From Pirellulaceae bacterium (GTDB lineage: Bacteria; Planctomycetota; Planctomycetia; Pirellulales; Thermoguttaceae): a stretch of DNA of 39,712 nucleotides. A program made the position numbers and the translations under genes. This document shows, piece by piece, positions 7,579 through 15,828 of this stretch. The notes beneath the pieces were generated by a model. It made no database searches. It was not told the origin of the DNA and worked only from the letters and a program-made list of their open reading frames with translations. The stretch lies in assembly GCA_012744395.1 (NCBI GenBank), contig JAAYCB010000415.1, positions 1-39,712 on the forward strand. Direction: 5' to 3'. Numbering within the stretch: position 1 is the stretch's first letter; every line of letters begins with the position of its first letter.

Positions 7579-8970
7579 CTACAGCAAATGCCTGGCCTTC
7601 ACCTCCAGGTAGCGATTGATCAGCGGGGCGGTCAATTCTTCGGGGAAGACGTCGAGCGTGAGCGCCCCCTGGCCGGCCAGATCGGTGAGCACCTGCCGCC
7701 GCCAGGCGAGCTGGTCGGCGGCGGCCGCCGCCCGCCACAACGCGTCGCCCGAAGGTGCTTCCGGTTCGACGGCGTCGAACAGGCGGTGGTCGCGCAGCAG
7801 TACGCCGATCGGCAGGTGGCGGCCAACGAGGCTTGTCAGGTAGCGCTGGACCTGGTTGGCGTTGACCTCGTCGATGACGTTGGTCACCAGCACCACCAGC
7901 GCGCGTTTCCTCGCATGCGCGCCCAGGTAGCGGAATGCCTGATCGTAGCGCGACTCGACGCGGCCGGGGAAGCGGTTGAAGCAGGCGTGCAGGAGCCGGT
8001 TCATCTGGCCCATGCCGCCCCGCGGCGGAACGTAGTTGTGGACCTCGTCGGAGAAGCAGAGCAGCCCCACCGCGTCGGACTGGCGGAGGGCGACCCAACT
8101 GAGCATCAGGGCCGCATTGAAGGCGTGGTCGAGCAGGCTCAGCCCCGAGGAGAGATTGGTCATCATCCGCCCGCAATCGATCAGAAAGATCACCCGCTGG
8201 CTCCGCGTCGCCTGGAAATCCTTGACGGTCAGCCTCCGCCGCCGGGCGGTCGCCCGCCATTCGATGTGCCGGTAATTGTCATCGACCGTGTAGTCGCGGA
8301 GGCGTTCGAAGTCGTGGTCCTGGCCGATCCGCCGCGCGCGGCGAACGCCGAGTTGGCTGAGGCGATTCGTCCGCGCCAGCAGGGCGTATTGCGCGAGTTG
8401 CTGCATGTCCGGATAGACGTTCAGCCGGGTCGGTTGGCGATAGGTGAGGAATCGCTGGAAGAGCCCCAAGCGGCCGCGGGCGCGCACATGGAATTCGCCG
8501 ATCTCGAACGCCCCGCGGCGCGCCGGCCGCAGCGCGTAGTCGAGTTCCAGGCGGCTCCGCGGCGGCATGGCGAGGCCTGAAAACTCGGCCGGCTCGGGCT
8601 TCAACGCGGGGTCGGCGCCGTCGCGGAGGTCGATCGAAAAGGACCGCCGCGACCGGTTGGCCAGCAGCAGGCGGATCGGATAGCGTTTAGCCAGCGAGGC
8701 CACGCGGCCCGATTGGCGGGTAATTTCGAAATCCGCGCGGCGCGGGAGGGAGGCGAGATCGACGAGAACGAGCACGGCCAGGACCGCGTCGATGAGGATC
8801 ACCGGCAGGAGGAAGCCGGGGGCGGCGAGGAGTCCCAGCGAGGCCGCGGCCGGCGCCAGCGCCGCTCTGACCAGCCTCCGCTCGGGATAGACCCGCGCAA
8901 AGGCGGCCAGCGCCGCCAGCGGCCCGGCCATCGCCAACAGCTCCAGGGTGACGAGCGAAAAGGGAGTCAA
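7579..8970 (-). CDS. DUF58 domain protein
   Basis: 463 residues if started at the TTG at 8970, which overlaps the MoxR stop codon by four bases (TTGA) and has GGAGG about 10 bases before it. An ATG at 8931 with its own GGAG is an alternative. Two hydrophobic segments lie in the first 70 residues (LLAMAGPLAALAAF and GFLLPVILIDAVLAVLVLV). The DUF58 signature DFERLRDYTVDDNYRHIEWR lies in the middle. A von Willebrand-A-like fold follows with VIFLIDCGRMM and a RALVVLVTNVID strand. DUF58 proteins are standard partners of MoxR ATPases and sit at the membrane. This is the last gene of the seven-gene operon. Biochemical role is unknown; a metal-site or envelope maturation task is commonly proposed for MoxR pairs. 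Confidence 0.9.
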   Translation of the reverse strand: MTPFSLVTLELLAMAGPLAALAAFARVYPERRLVRAALAPAAASLGLLAAPGFLLPVILIDAVLAVLVLVDLASLPRRADFEITRQSGRVASLAKRYPIRLLLANRSRRSFSIDLRDGADPALKPEPAEFSGLAMPPRSRLELDYALRPARRGAFEIGEFHVRARGRLGLFQRFLTYRQPTRLNVYPDMQQLAQYALLARTNRLSQLGVRRARRIGQDHDFERLRDYTVDDNYRHIEWRATARRRRLTVKDFQATRSQRVIFLIDCGRMMTNLSSGLSLLDHAFNAALMLSWVALRQSDAVGLLCFSDEVHNYVPPRGGMGQMNRLLHACFNRFPGRVESRYDQAFRYLGAHARKRALVVLVTNVIDEVNANQVQRYLTSLVGRHLPIGVLLRDHRLFDAVEPEAPSGDALWRAAAAADQLAWRRQVLTDLAGQGALTLDVFPEELTAPLINRYLEVKARHLL

Positions 8971-10046
8971 AGCCGGGGCACCTCCACCGAGCGGAGCATC
9001 GCGGTGAGCAGCTCGTCGACATGGTGGCCCTCGACCTCCGCCTCGGCGGTGAGGATCACGCGGTGGCGGAGGGCGGGCAGGGCCAGCTCGACCACGTCGT
9101 CGGGCACGGCGTAGTCGCGCCCGCGAAACGCGGCCAGCGTCCGCGCGCCCTGCACGAGGGCCAGCCCCGCCCGGGGCGAAGCGCCCATGTGGAAGTGGGG
9201 CCACTGGCGGGTCAGGCGGACGATCGCGTTGATATAGCTCAGCAACTTCGGGTCGACGTGGACCGCGCTGGTCGCGCGGGTCATGTCCACGATCTCCTCG
9301 GGCGACGAGACGGTCGCCAGCCCGGCCAGCCGCTGGTCGAGGTCGTCCTGCGTGCCGTGCATGACGAGGATCTGCGCCTCCTGTTCCGCCGAAGGGTAGT
9401 TGACCAGCAGTTTGAACATGAAGCGGTCCAACTGGGCCTCGGGGAGGTTGTATGTCCCCTCGGCCTCGATCGGGTTCTGCGTCGCGATCACGAGAAACGG
9501 CCGCTGGAGCTTGTGGCTCGTCCGCTCGACCGTGACGCGGTATTCCTGCATGATCTCCAGCAGCGCCGCGTGGGTCTTGGCGGGCGAGCGGTTGATCTCG
9601 TCGGCCAGCAGAAGCTGCGTGAAGACGGGGCCCGGACGGAACTGGAATTCCTGCGACTTCATGTCGAAGATCGGCCCGCCGGTGATGTCCGACGGCATCA
9701 GGTCCGCGGTGAACTGGATCCGACCAAAGTCGCAGCCCAGCACGCGTCCCAGCGTCCGCACGAAGATCGTCTTTCCCAATCCGGGCACGCTCTCGATCAG
9801 CACGTGGCCGCTGGAGAACAGCGCCACCAGCGTCCCCAGCAGGAGCTCGTCCTGCCCGACGAAAATCTTGCGGACCTCCGCCGTGATCCGGTCGAAGAGG
9901 AGCCGCGTCGGCGAGGGCGGCCCGGCGTCGATCGCCGGCCCGCACGCCGCCGCTTCAATCAGCGGATCGGAAGTTGGGGGAACATGCCCAGGGCGCGGGG
10001 CTTCGCCGGCGCCGGGCGGGAGGTCGTCGAAAGGCGATCTGGACAT
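8967..10046 (-). CDS. MoxR family AAA+ ATPase
   Basis: 359 residues from the ATG at 10046 (MSRSPFDDLPPGAGEAPRPG). A TTG at 10058, directly after the upstream stop codon, is possible too. Residues 1-48 are a Pro/Ala-rich tail not usual in MoxR. The AAA_3 domain has VGQDELLLG near 64 and Walker A SVPGLGKT at 86-93; the family more often has glycine as its first residue. Walker B is LLLADEIN at 145-152. Sensor 1 lies in VIATQNPIEAEGTYNLPEAQ and the lid in GASPRAGLALVQGARTLAAF. MoxR proteins act as chaperone-like ATPases on partner proteins, here most likely the adjacent DUF58 and DUF4129 products. Its stop overlaps the DUF58 start, suggesting translational coupling. Confidence 0.93.
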   Translation of the reverse strand: MSRSPFDDLPPGAGEAPRPGHVPPTSDPLIEAAACGPAIDAGPPSPTRLLFDRITAEVRKIFVGQDELLLGTLVALFSSGHVLIESVPGLGKTIFVRTLGRVLGCDFGRIQFTADLMPSDITGGPIFDMKSQEFQFRPGPVFTQLLLADEINRSPAKTHAALLEIMQEYRVTVERTSHKLQRPFLVIATQNPIEAEGTYNLPEAQLDRFMFKLLVNYPSAEQEAQILVMHGTQDDLDQRLAGLATVSSPEEIVDMTRATSAVHVDPKLLSYINAIVRLTRQWPHFHMGASPRAGLALVQGARTLAAFRGRDYAVPDDVVELALPALRHRVILTAEAEVEGHHVDELLTAMLRSVEVPRL

Positions 10047-10058
10047 GGGTTGCAGCAA

Positions 10059-11396
10059 TCAATCAGGAGGTGTTGGTGTGTAAGGTCTGCCCGGCGGGCG
10101 GGCAGCGCCGCGCGGCGGCGGATTGGCAGTCTGCGCGGCCGCCTCCTGCCGGACCATCTGCCGGTAGTGTTGCAGCCGTTGCCGGGCGTAGGCCTCATCG
10201 CCGGTCCGCTCAAGCAGGCGCGCCACCGCGTCAATATGCGAGCCGAAGTCGGACGCCGCCTCGCTCGGCGGCTGGATCGGACGGCCGAAGATCGGAAATC
10301 GCCAGAAGCAGAAGAGAATCCCCAACAGGCAGGCGTGGGCCAGGATCCAGTTGGTGGGCCAGATCCGCATCAGTTCCAGTCCGAGCCGCGGCCCGAAAGA
10401 CGGATCGGTATCGGAAATCCCCGGCCCGCCGGCGGCCGATTCCAGGAAGGCGATCCGCCGGGGCTGCGGCCCGAGCGCGTCGAGCAGCTTGCCGGCCAGT
10501 TTGCGGTGTTCGTGGTTTGCCAGCGGGGCGTTCAGCAGAAAGGAACCGTTGGCCACGACGATCAACCGGCTTGCGCGCAGGGGCCGCGCGAACACGATCG
10601 CCTCGCCCTCCGAGCCCAGCAGCGTGACCGCCGAACGGGGCGGCGCCATCCGGCAATAAAGCTCCATTTGCAGTTTCGCCGAGGCCACGCCGCGGAGCCA
10701 CTCGGCGTCGCCCTCCAGCGCGCGGACGCGCCGCCGCTGGTACGGCCCCCGAACGGTAAACCACGGGCAGTCTTGCGAGTTGGGCAGCGCGGCAAGCCGC
10801 GCGGCCAGCTCGCCTCGGGCCGCCTTCCTGCGGGCAGCGACTCGCTGCCGCAAGGCGGCATCGACCCCGGCGAGCGGCACGTTCTCCCAGTACCACGGCG
10901 CCGCGTCGAAGCAGCGCCCCACGTAGACCAGGCTCCGGTTGGGCCTGGCCATCAGCCAACGCTCGAGCCAGCGGCAGGCGTCGCGGCTCGGCGGCAAGAA
11001 ATCGTCGGGAAACCAGACAATCGTGTCGGCCCGCTGGTCCAACCGAGGCGAAAGCAGCGGCCAGGAGAAGACCGTGTGTCCCCGGTCTTCGCATATTTCG
11101 GCGAACACGGCCGTCCCGTTGACGCTGGCAAACACCGCCGGCCCGTTCCGCTGGCCGTATCCGTCCTGCAACTCCGCGCCCCCGCATCCCAGAACGCCCG
11201 GCAGCAGGATGCCAATCAGCCATCCGCCCAGCCAGCAGCTCCTGCTGCCTCGCAGCCTCCTCCCCCCTCTGGTTCCCAAGCTCCAGCTTGGCAACCCTCT
11301 GGGATTGCCTGACTGCGTTCCCAAGCCGGAGCTTGGGAACGAGGCGGGAAGGAAAGACGGAACCCTGAACCCCGAACCCTGAATCCTCCCCATCAT
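10059..11396 (-). CDS. DUF4350 domain lipoprotein (start uncertain)
   Basis: The frame opens at the ATG at 11396, which has a strong AAGGAGG and overlaps the previous stop as ATGA, giving 445 residues. Its first ~57 residues, however, are translated repeats: a heptamer array and two palindromes. Real protein seems to begin near RRLRGSRSCWLGGWLIGILLP, followed by PGVLGCGG, a credible lipobox. No ATG or GTG lies between the palindromes and this signal; TTG codons near 11279 and 11294 are inside a palindrome. The body has a DUF4350 domain (TIVWFPDDFLPPSRDACRWLERWL) and one membrane segment, NWILAHACLLGILFCFW, near residue 360. DUF4350 is a GATase-like fold of unknown activity found with MoxR and DUF4129. 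Gene certain, N-terminus not. Confidence 0.82.
   Translation of the reverse strand: MMGRIQGSGFRVPSFLPASFPSSGLGTQSGNPRGLPSWSLGTRGGRRLRGSRSCWLGGWLIGILLPGVLGCGGAELQDGYGQRNGPAVFASVNGTAVFAEICEDRGHTVFSWPLLSPRLDQRADTIVWFPDDFLPPSRDACRWLERWLMARPNRSLVYVGRCFDAAPWYWENVPLAGVDAALRQRVAARRKAARGELAARLAALPNSQDCPWFTVRGPYQRRRVRALEGDAEWLRGVASAKLQMELYCRMAPPRSAVTLLGSEGEAIVFARPLRASRLIVVANGSFLLNAPLANHEHRKLAGKLLDALGPQPRRIAFLESAAGGPGISDTDPSFGPRLGLELMRIWPTNWILAHACLLGILFCFWRFPIFGRPIQPPSEAASDFGSHIDAVARLLERTGDEAYARQRLQHYRQMVRQEAAAQTANPPPRGAARPPGRPYTPTPPD
11271..11296. repeat. Dispersed palindromic repeat, copy 2
   Basis: Arms as in copy 1 with a TCCA core; the right arm carries one mismatch (GCTTGGCAAC). It lies inside the apparent 5' extension of the DUF4350 gene. 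Confidence 0.8.
11317..11340. repeat. Dispersed palindromic repeat, copy 3 (inverted)
   Basis: Perfect 10-bp arms, but the core reads CGGA, so this copy is the reverse complement of the TCCG form. It faces copy 2 across 20 bases. Together they could also pair as one longer hairpin. Confidence 0.82.
11360..11387. repeat. Heptanucleotide tandem array, GAACCCT type
   Basis: Four exact 7-base steps: GAACCCT, GAACCCC, GAACCCT, GAATCCT. The array lies 19 bases from palindrome copy 3 and directly behind the ATG of the DUF4350 gene, so it is read in frame if that ATG is used. Confidence 0.75.
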
Positions 11397-12142
11397 CCCC
11401 CCTCCTTGCCGGCCATCGCTTCGAACTGGTCGAGCTGGTTCCAGCAGCGCTCGAAGCGCTCTCGGCCGATCGACCGACCGCCGAAGAAGACGTCTTCGAA
11501 AGCGGAGGTCGTCCGGCCCAGCAAGTGCAGGAGAAGGCCCCGCGGGCCCAACTCGCGGAGATACTGGCGGTTGGTCTTGCCGCGCGCCAGATGGATCAAC
11601 TCGTGGCGGTCGAGGAAAACGAGTTGATGGCTGAACAGGTAAACGATCGCCTCGTCGTAGTTGCCGGCCAGGTACTGCCGCCGCGATTCCTCGCGGAGCC
11701 CGCTGCGGCGGCGGCCGGCCGCCTCGGGCAGCGCCTCGTAGCGGCGCTGTGCTTCCTCCGGCGAGTCACCCTCCGCTTCGACCAGCGCCGGCAGGGCCGG
11801 GCTGCGCCGCCGGTAGGCCCGAAGAAGAAACCAGGCGAGCAACGCAAACAGCAGGGCAATCAGCACCCAGGCGGCCGTGTGCAGCCAGTCCCCAGAGCCT
11901 CCCAGCGGGCCGATGCGGAGGTTGAGCCAGTCCAGCAACCAACTCCAATCCCAAGGCTCGGCCAACTCAACCGGTTGCAGACCGTCGCGTGCCTTGTCGT
12001 ACCACGGATAGCGGCCCCACTGCGCGAGTGCTTCCCGCCCGGCGGCCACCGAGCCGTCGGCCTCGGCCACCGTGACAGCGGTGGCGGCCGGGGCGGCCGG
12101 GGCGAGCAGGGCGGCGGCATGCGGGGGGAGGAGCGAACTCAT
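11393..12142 (-). CDS. DUF4129 domain membrane protein
   Basis: 249 residues from the ATG at 12142, which overlaps the preceding stop codon as ATGA. The N-terminus (MSSLLPPHAAALLAPAAPAA) is a weak signal-like stretch. A segment with WDWSWLLDWLNLRIGPLGGS precedes one clear membrane helix (LHTAAWVLIALLFALLAWFL) near residues 85-105. The cytoplasmic C-terminal DUF4129 domain has REESRRQYLAGNYDEAIVYLFSH and ARGKTNRQYLREL, the usual family core that resembles a transglutaminase-associated helical module. It ends in MAGKEGG, whose codons supply the ribosome-binding site for the next gene. Fourth gene of the operon. Function unknown; the family consistently occurs with MoxR and DUF58. Confidence 0.85.
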   Translation of the reverse strand: MSSLLPPHAAALLAPAAPAATAVTVAEADGSVAAGREALAQWGRYPWYDKARDGLQPVELAEPWDWSWLLDWLNLRIGPLGGSGDWLHTAAWVLIALLFALLAWFLLRAYRRRSPALPALVEAEGDSPEEAQRRYEALPEAAGRRRSGLREESRRQYLAGNYDEAIVYLFSHQLVFLDRHELIHLARGKTNRQYLRELGPRGLLLHLLGRTTSAFEDVFFGGRSIGRERFERCWNQLDQFEAMAGKEGG

Positions 12143-12933
12143 ACGACTTGTCTCGCCAGCCGGGCGCGTTCCGCGCGAACCTGTAGTTCCACGTCCCAGC
12201 CTTCGCGGCGAATCCGCAGGTTCAGATAGCTGAGAAACCGCAAGACGGCGGTGTAGCCCACGATGCTCCAGAGCAGGAGGTGATAATAGGTCGTGTACAT
12301 CGGCTGGTCCAACGCGGCCCCCGTCAGCAGATCCCAGTCGCCCAACAGCAGGGTCCGCAGGGCCGCCAGCGAGAACCATGTCGTTCCGAACAACACCAGC
12401 CCGAGACAGAAGTGAAGGAATCCCTGGACGACCAGGTCGCTCGACTCGCCGCGGTGCAGTTCCCGGCTGCGAGACCAGGTGGTCGTTCCCCGCTTGTTTC
12501 GCAAGGGATTCCGTTCGAGCAGGATGACTTCGTTCAGAAAGGGATGGAAGATGGAGACTGGCCGCAGCAGAACCTGGTAGACGATCAACTGCGGCAGCGC
12601 GCGGAGGAAGTCGCGGGCGATGGACCGGGCATTGGGCTTATGGAGAAAAACGGCCTGCCCAAGAAACAGCGTGATCAGCGCTGTCACCAGGGGCATCTCC
12701 AGGAAGACAAGAACGGCCGTGAGAAACATGTAGCTGAAGGGGATTTCCCAGACGAAATCGTACACCTGGAAACCGGCCAGGAGCCAGCGGTTGAGGAAAA
12801 ACATCGGCGCGGCCCCCGCCGCGAGCCAGGCCAGGAGCGGACCGGCGAAGACGCGGATCACCTTCAGGGCCAGGTCGATCACGTCGGCCTTCGTGCGGGA
12901 GCGGATGGCGATGCGGGCACGATCGAGCTGCAC
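12139..12933 (-). CDS. Uncharacterised multi-pass membrane protein in the MoxR operon
   Basis: 264 residues from the GTG at 12933 (MQLDRARIAIRSRTKADVID), with GGAG 7 bases upstream and only 2 bases after the SpoIIM stop codon. At least five hydrophobic stretches are visible: VFAGPLLAWLAAGAAPMFFL, FSYMFLTAVLVFLEM, LVTALITLFLGQAVFL, VVQGFLHFCLGLVLFGTTWF and YYHLLLWSIVGYTAVLRFL. A hydrophilic loop with NEVILLERNPLRNKRGTTTW lies between residues ~135 and 160. I do not recognise a named family. The fixed place between SpoIIM and DUF4129 suggests a structural membrane partner of the same complex. Confidence 0.8.
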   Translation of the reverse strand: MQLDRARIAIRSRTKADVIDLALKVIRVFAGPLLAWLAAGAAPMFFLNRWLLAGFQVYDFVWEIPFSYMFLTAVLVFLEMPLVTALITLFLGQAVFLHKPNARSIARDFLRALPQLIVYQVLLRPVSIFHPFLNEVILLERNPLRNKRGTTTWSRSRELHRGESSDLVVQGFLHFCLGLVLFGTTWFSLAALRTLLLGDWDLLTGAALDQPMYTTYYHLLLWSIVGYTAVLRFLSYLNLRIRREGWDVELQVRAERARLARQVV

Positions 12934-12935
12934 GG

Positions 12936-13895
12936 TCAATCTCCTCGCGGCATTCCGAGGCCGACGAAGTAGAGCATCAGCAGGGCGGCGGAAAGCACGG
13001 CCACGCCGGCCTTGACGCCGTAGGGCAGCGGCGATGGGGAGATGAAGGCCTCGATCAGGGCCGCCAGGACGAAGAGAAGCACGGCCGCGCAAGCCACGGG
13101 CATCGCCTCGCCCGCCGCCCGCTCGAGCGCGGCGATCCGCCGCAGCCCGCCGGTGTCGACCAGGGCGAAGCCCATTCGCATGCCGGCGGCCGCCGACAAG
13201 ACGATTGCCGTCAGCTCGAACGGGCCGTGGGCCGTGACGAATTCCGAGAAGTTCCCCCACTGCCCGACGGTTGACATGTGGCCGAACACCGCGCCGAGCT
13301 GCGTCGCATTATAAACGGTCACCAGCACACCGCCCACGCCGAAGACGAGGCCGAAGGCGAAACACCGCAAGCCGATGCCCGCGTTGTTGAACACGTAGAA
13401 ACCGAGCATCAGACCGCGCCCGGCCGGATCCAGCGCGCGGATCGGCGTGGCATACATCTCCTCCATCTGCTGGATCATTTCCTTGCCGAGCAATTGCTCG
13501 GTGAAACCCGGCTGCCGCGCCGCCAGCAGCGCGGCAACCAGGAACGCGCCCCAGAAGATGCAGAATGCCAGGCGGAGGCAGTTGTCGCCAAACAGCCGCC
13601 GCGGGACGTCGACCAGCAGCGACCGCGTCCAGGCGGAGATCGTGAACTGGCGGCTGCGATAGAGCTGGTTATGGGCGCGGCCCACGAGCCGATGCAGGTA
13701 GCGGACCGTCTCGGGCGGAAGCTGGTAGGCCTCGGCCAGGGCCAGATCGGCGCACAGCGAACGGTACAGCGCGGCGAACCGCGTCGCGCCCGCCGGATCG
13801 CGCCGCAGACCCTTCCACGTCTCGAGCCGGACGCAGAGCGACTCCAACTCACCCCAGTTCTTCTGCCGTGACTGCAACAGGTCGGAGACTCTCAT
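12936..13895 (-). CDS. SpoIIM-like (stage II sporulation protein M) membrane protein
   Basis: 319 residues from the ATG at 13895, one base after the RDD stop. The N-terminal ~100 residues are soluble and helical (FAALYRSLCADLALAEAY, YLHRLVGRAHNQLYRSR), as in the DUF95/SpoIIM family. The remainder has about five membrane helices, including LRLAFCIFWGAFLVAALLAA and CFAFGLVFGVGGVLVTVYNA. The conserved motifs NNAGIGLRCFAFG and HGPFELTAIVLSAAAGMRMG are present. In sporulating Firmicutes SpoIIM belongs to a peptidoglycan-remodelling complex; in non-sporulating phyla the homologue occurs with RDD and MoxR genes and its role is unproven. Confidence 0.9.
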   Translation of the reverse strand: MRVSDLLQSRQKNWGELESLCVRLETWKGLRRDPAGATRFAALYRSLCADLALAEAYQLPPETVRYLHRLVGRAHNQLYRSRQFTISAWTRSLLVDVPRRLFGDNCLRLAFCIFWGAFLVAALLAARQPGFTEQLLGKEMIQQMEEMYATPIRALDPAGRGLMLGFYVFNNAGIGLRCFAFGLVFGVGGVLVTVYNATQLGAVFGHMSTVGQWGNFSEFVTAHGPFELTAIVLSAAAGMRMGFALVDTGGLRRIAALERAAGEAMPVACAAVLLFVLAALIEAFISPSPLPYGVKAGVAVLSAALLMLYFVGLGMPRGD

Positions 13896-13896
13896 T

Positions 13897-14784
13897 TTAA
13901 CCGGCGGCTGGGGGTTGGCTGACAAACGGACTGTGGCCGGCCGCGCGCGCGGCCGGTTCGGCAACCAGCGCGGCGGATGGCGTGAGCGGGACGCCGCTGG
14001 ACTGCCAGCGCGCGGGATCGTCCGCCACGAACGTCCTCTGATACGCGGCGCAGAGCAGGTGGTCCGGACTGGTGTCCGCCGGCAGACCGAAGCGGCGAGC
14101 GAGCGGGTCGGCCAGATGCCGGGCGATTTCGATCCGCCGAGGAACGGGAAGGCCCAGGCGCCGCTCGGCGTAAGCCGCCAGCGTCCGCGCAAGCGATGGG
14201 GCGGCCTGAAAGGTCGCCGGAATCTGGCGGGCCAAGCGCAGCACCTCCGGCTCGTCGATCTGGAGAATCCCCCGGAAACGCTCGCGCTCATCGACGACGA
14301 CCATCGTGCCCGAGGCCAGATCGCCGAGCCGCTGGAAGCGGTCGTTCATCATCGCCGAGAAGAGCCCAAGCTGGTAGGTGAAAAGCGGCTGGCCGTCGAT
14401 CGCCCGCAGCAGGTTGCGCAAGACCGCCTGCAAGCCGTTGATCGGCTGCCCGTCGGAGGCAATCACGCGGATGCGCATCATCCGTTTGCCGGGCGTCTGG
14501 CCGTTGCAGTATGTCTCGAACAGGCCGCCGTAGAACCAGGAGAGGACAAACCACAAGATCAGCCAGAAGCCGAATCCCAGGCCGGCCAGCCCGACCGCGC
14601 CGAAGAGCATCGCCAGCAGCCCGCCGCCGGCCCACCAGATCAGCGTTTGCAGGGCGACATCGAGCAGGAAAGCCGGCAGGCGGCGGAACGGGCCGGCAAC
14701 CTGATACCGGAAGGCGATGTTCTCCGGCGTGACGATCTCGATCGTCGTGTCGAGCTGGGCGTCTCCTGGCGTCATGGAGTCCAT
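13897..14784 (-). CDS. RDD family membrane protein, first gene of the envelope operon
   Basis: 295 residues from the ATG at 14784; an ATG at 14775 is equally possible, and neither has a strong ribosome-binding site. The RDD domain shows RRLPAFLLDVALQTLIWW, then two membrane segments, the FETYCNGQTPGKRMMRIRVI motif and LRNLLRAID. The C-terminal ~110 residues are soluble and continue to a Pro/Ala-rich end. RDD proteins are small membrane proteins proposed in some bacteria to affect ion transport or stress tolerance. Here it leads a tightly packed operon whose junctions are a 1-base gap, a 2-base gap, two ATGA overlaps, a short gap and a TTGA overlap. The promoter must lie in 14785-14966, shared with the divergent SDR gene. 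A GGCCCCGC / GCGGGGCC inverted repeat at 14835-14882 lies in that gap. Confidence 0.88.
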   Translation of the reverse strand: MDSMTPGDAQLDTTIEIVTPENIAFRYQVAGPFRRLPAFLLDVALQTLIWWAGGGLLAMLFGAVGLAGLGFGFWLILWFVLSWFYGGLFETYCNGQTPGKRMMRIRVIASDGQPINGLQAVLRNLLRAIDGQPLFTYQLGLFSAMMNDRFQRLGDLASGTMVVVDERERFRGILQIDEPEVLRLARQIPATFQAAPSLARTLAAYAERRLGLPVPRRIEIARHLADPLARRFGLPADTSPDHLLCAAYQRTFVADDPARWQSSGVPLTPSAALVAEPAARAAGHSPFVSQPPAAG

Positions 14785-14966
14785 TATTTTCCAATCGCCC
14801 GGACTGGGCAACCGTCGCCGGGTGTTCGGCCGGCGGCCCCGCCTTCACCGCGCCTCTGGCGGCGGCCGCGAAAAGCGGGGCCGTCCCCTTTGAAATCCGC
14901 CCCGGCGCGGGTAAAACGTGGAGAGCACGGCCAGCACCTGGGAAATCTGCCTGAGGAGTCGATCGG

Positions 14967-15698
14967 ATGGAGATTCGTGGAAAACGCGTCCTTGTGACCG
15001 GCGGCGGCAGCGGCATCGGGCTGGGCATCGCGCGGGCGCTGGCCGCCGAGGGCTGCCGCGTGGCAATCTGCGGCCGCAACCGGGAGAGACTCGAGCAGGC
15101 CGCCGCCGCGTGGCAGGGCGAGCCCCGCATCCTCAGGCGGGCCTGCGACGTGGCGGACCGCCAAAGCGTCAGGGCGATGTTCGACTGGATTGCCGAGCAA
15201 TTCGGCGGGCTCGACATCCTCGTCAACAGCGCCGGCGTGAACGTGGCCCGCCGCACCTTCGATCAACTCGATCCGGCCGACTGGGACAAGATGCTCGGCA
15301 CGAACGCCAGCGGCGCGTTCTATTGCCTGCACTTCGCCCTGCCGGGCATGCGCCGGCAGGGCGGCGGCCTGGTCGTGAACATCTCCTCGATCGCCGGCAA
15401 GCGGGCCTCGAAGCTCGCCGGCACCGGCTATTGCGCATCGAAGTCCGCCATGACCGCACTCGGCGCCGCCGTCGGCCTGGAGGAAAGCAGCCACGGCATC
15501 CACGTGACGAATATCTACCCGGGCGAGGTCAACACGCCGATCCTGGCGGAACGCCCCGTCCCGGTCCCGCCGGAGAAGCGCGCCAAGATGCTCCTGCCGG
15601 AAGACATCGCCGCGATGGTCGTGGCGCTGGCCAGGCTCCATCCGCGGGCGCGCGTTCACGAGTTGGTGATCACGCCCTTGTACCAGGAATATGTGTAG
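14967..15698 (+). CDS. SDR-family NAD(P)-dependent oxidoreductase
   Basis: 243 residues, the classical short-chain dehydrogenase size. TGGGSGIG at 11-18 binds the dinucleotide, NSAG is at 87-90, and the catalytic set is N113, S140/S141, Y155 and K159 (GYCASKSA). The arginine in CGRNRERL after the second strand suggests NADP(H) preference. GAGGAG lies 8 bases before the ATG. Substrate cannot be told; the C-terminus (ELVITPLYQEYV) resembles generic 3-ketoacyl reductase-like members. It stands alone on the plus strand, divergent from the RDD gene and 130 bases before the dipeptidase gene. Confidence 0.9.
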   Translation: MEIRGKRVLVTGGGSGIGLGIARALAAEGCRVAICGRNRERLEQAAAAWQGEPRILRRACDVADRQSVRAMFDWIAEQFGGLDILVNSAGVNVARRTFDQLDPADWDKMLGTNASGAFYCLHFALPGMRRQGGGLVVNISSIAGKRASKLAGTGYCASKSAMTALGAAVGLEESSHGIHVTNIYPGEVNTPILAERPVPVPPEKRAKMLLPEDIAAMVVALARLHPRARVHELVITPLYQEYV

Positions 15699-15828
15699 CG
15701 GACCGGTCGTCCGGCGCTTGCTGTGCAGCGCGCGGCCCGCGGGGGCCGTTCTGGCCGACCACCGGCGAAGCACGCCCCCCCGACCCGGAATCCATTGCAC
15801 TGGCCGGCTTGCCTTCAGGAGAAAGCTT

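Noticed and set aside
3802..8580. A 1592-codon open frame on the plus strand
   Set aside because: It runs antisense to three well-supported genes (glycerate kinase, PepF, DUF58) and through the 136-base repeats. Its translation has no domain; it results from high GC at third codon positions.
9021..11312. A 763-codon open frame on the plus strand
   Set aside because: Antisense to MoxR and DUF4350, compositionally biased, with no motif.
14812..14966. GGCCCCGC / GCGGGGCC inverted repeat considered as a second dispersed repeat family
   Set aside because: Only one copy was seen in the window, so it is mentioned only with the RDD gene.
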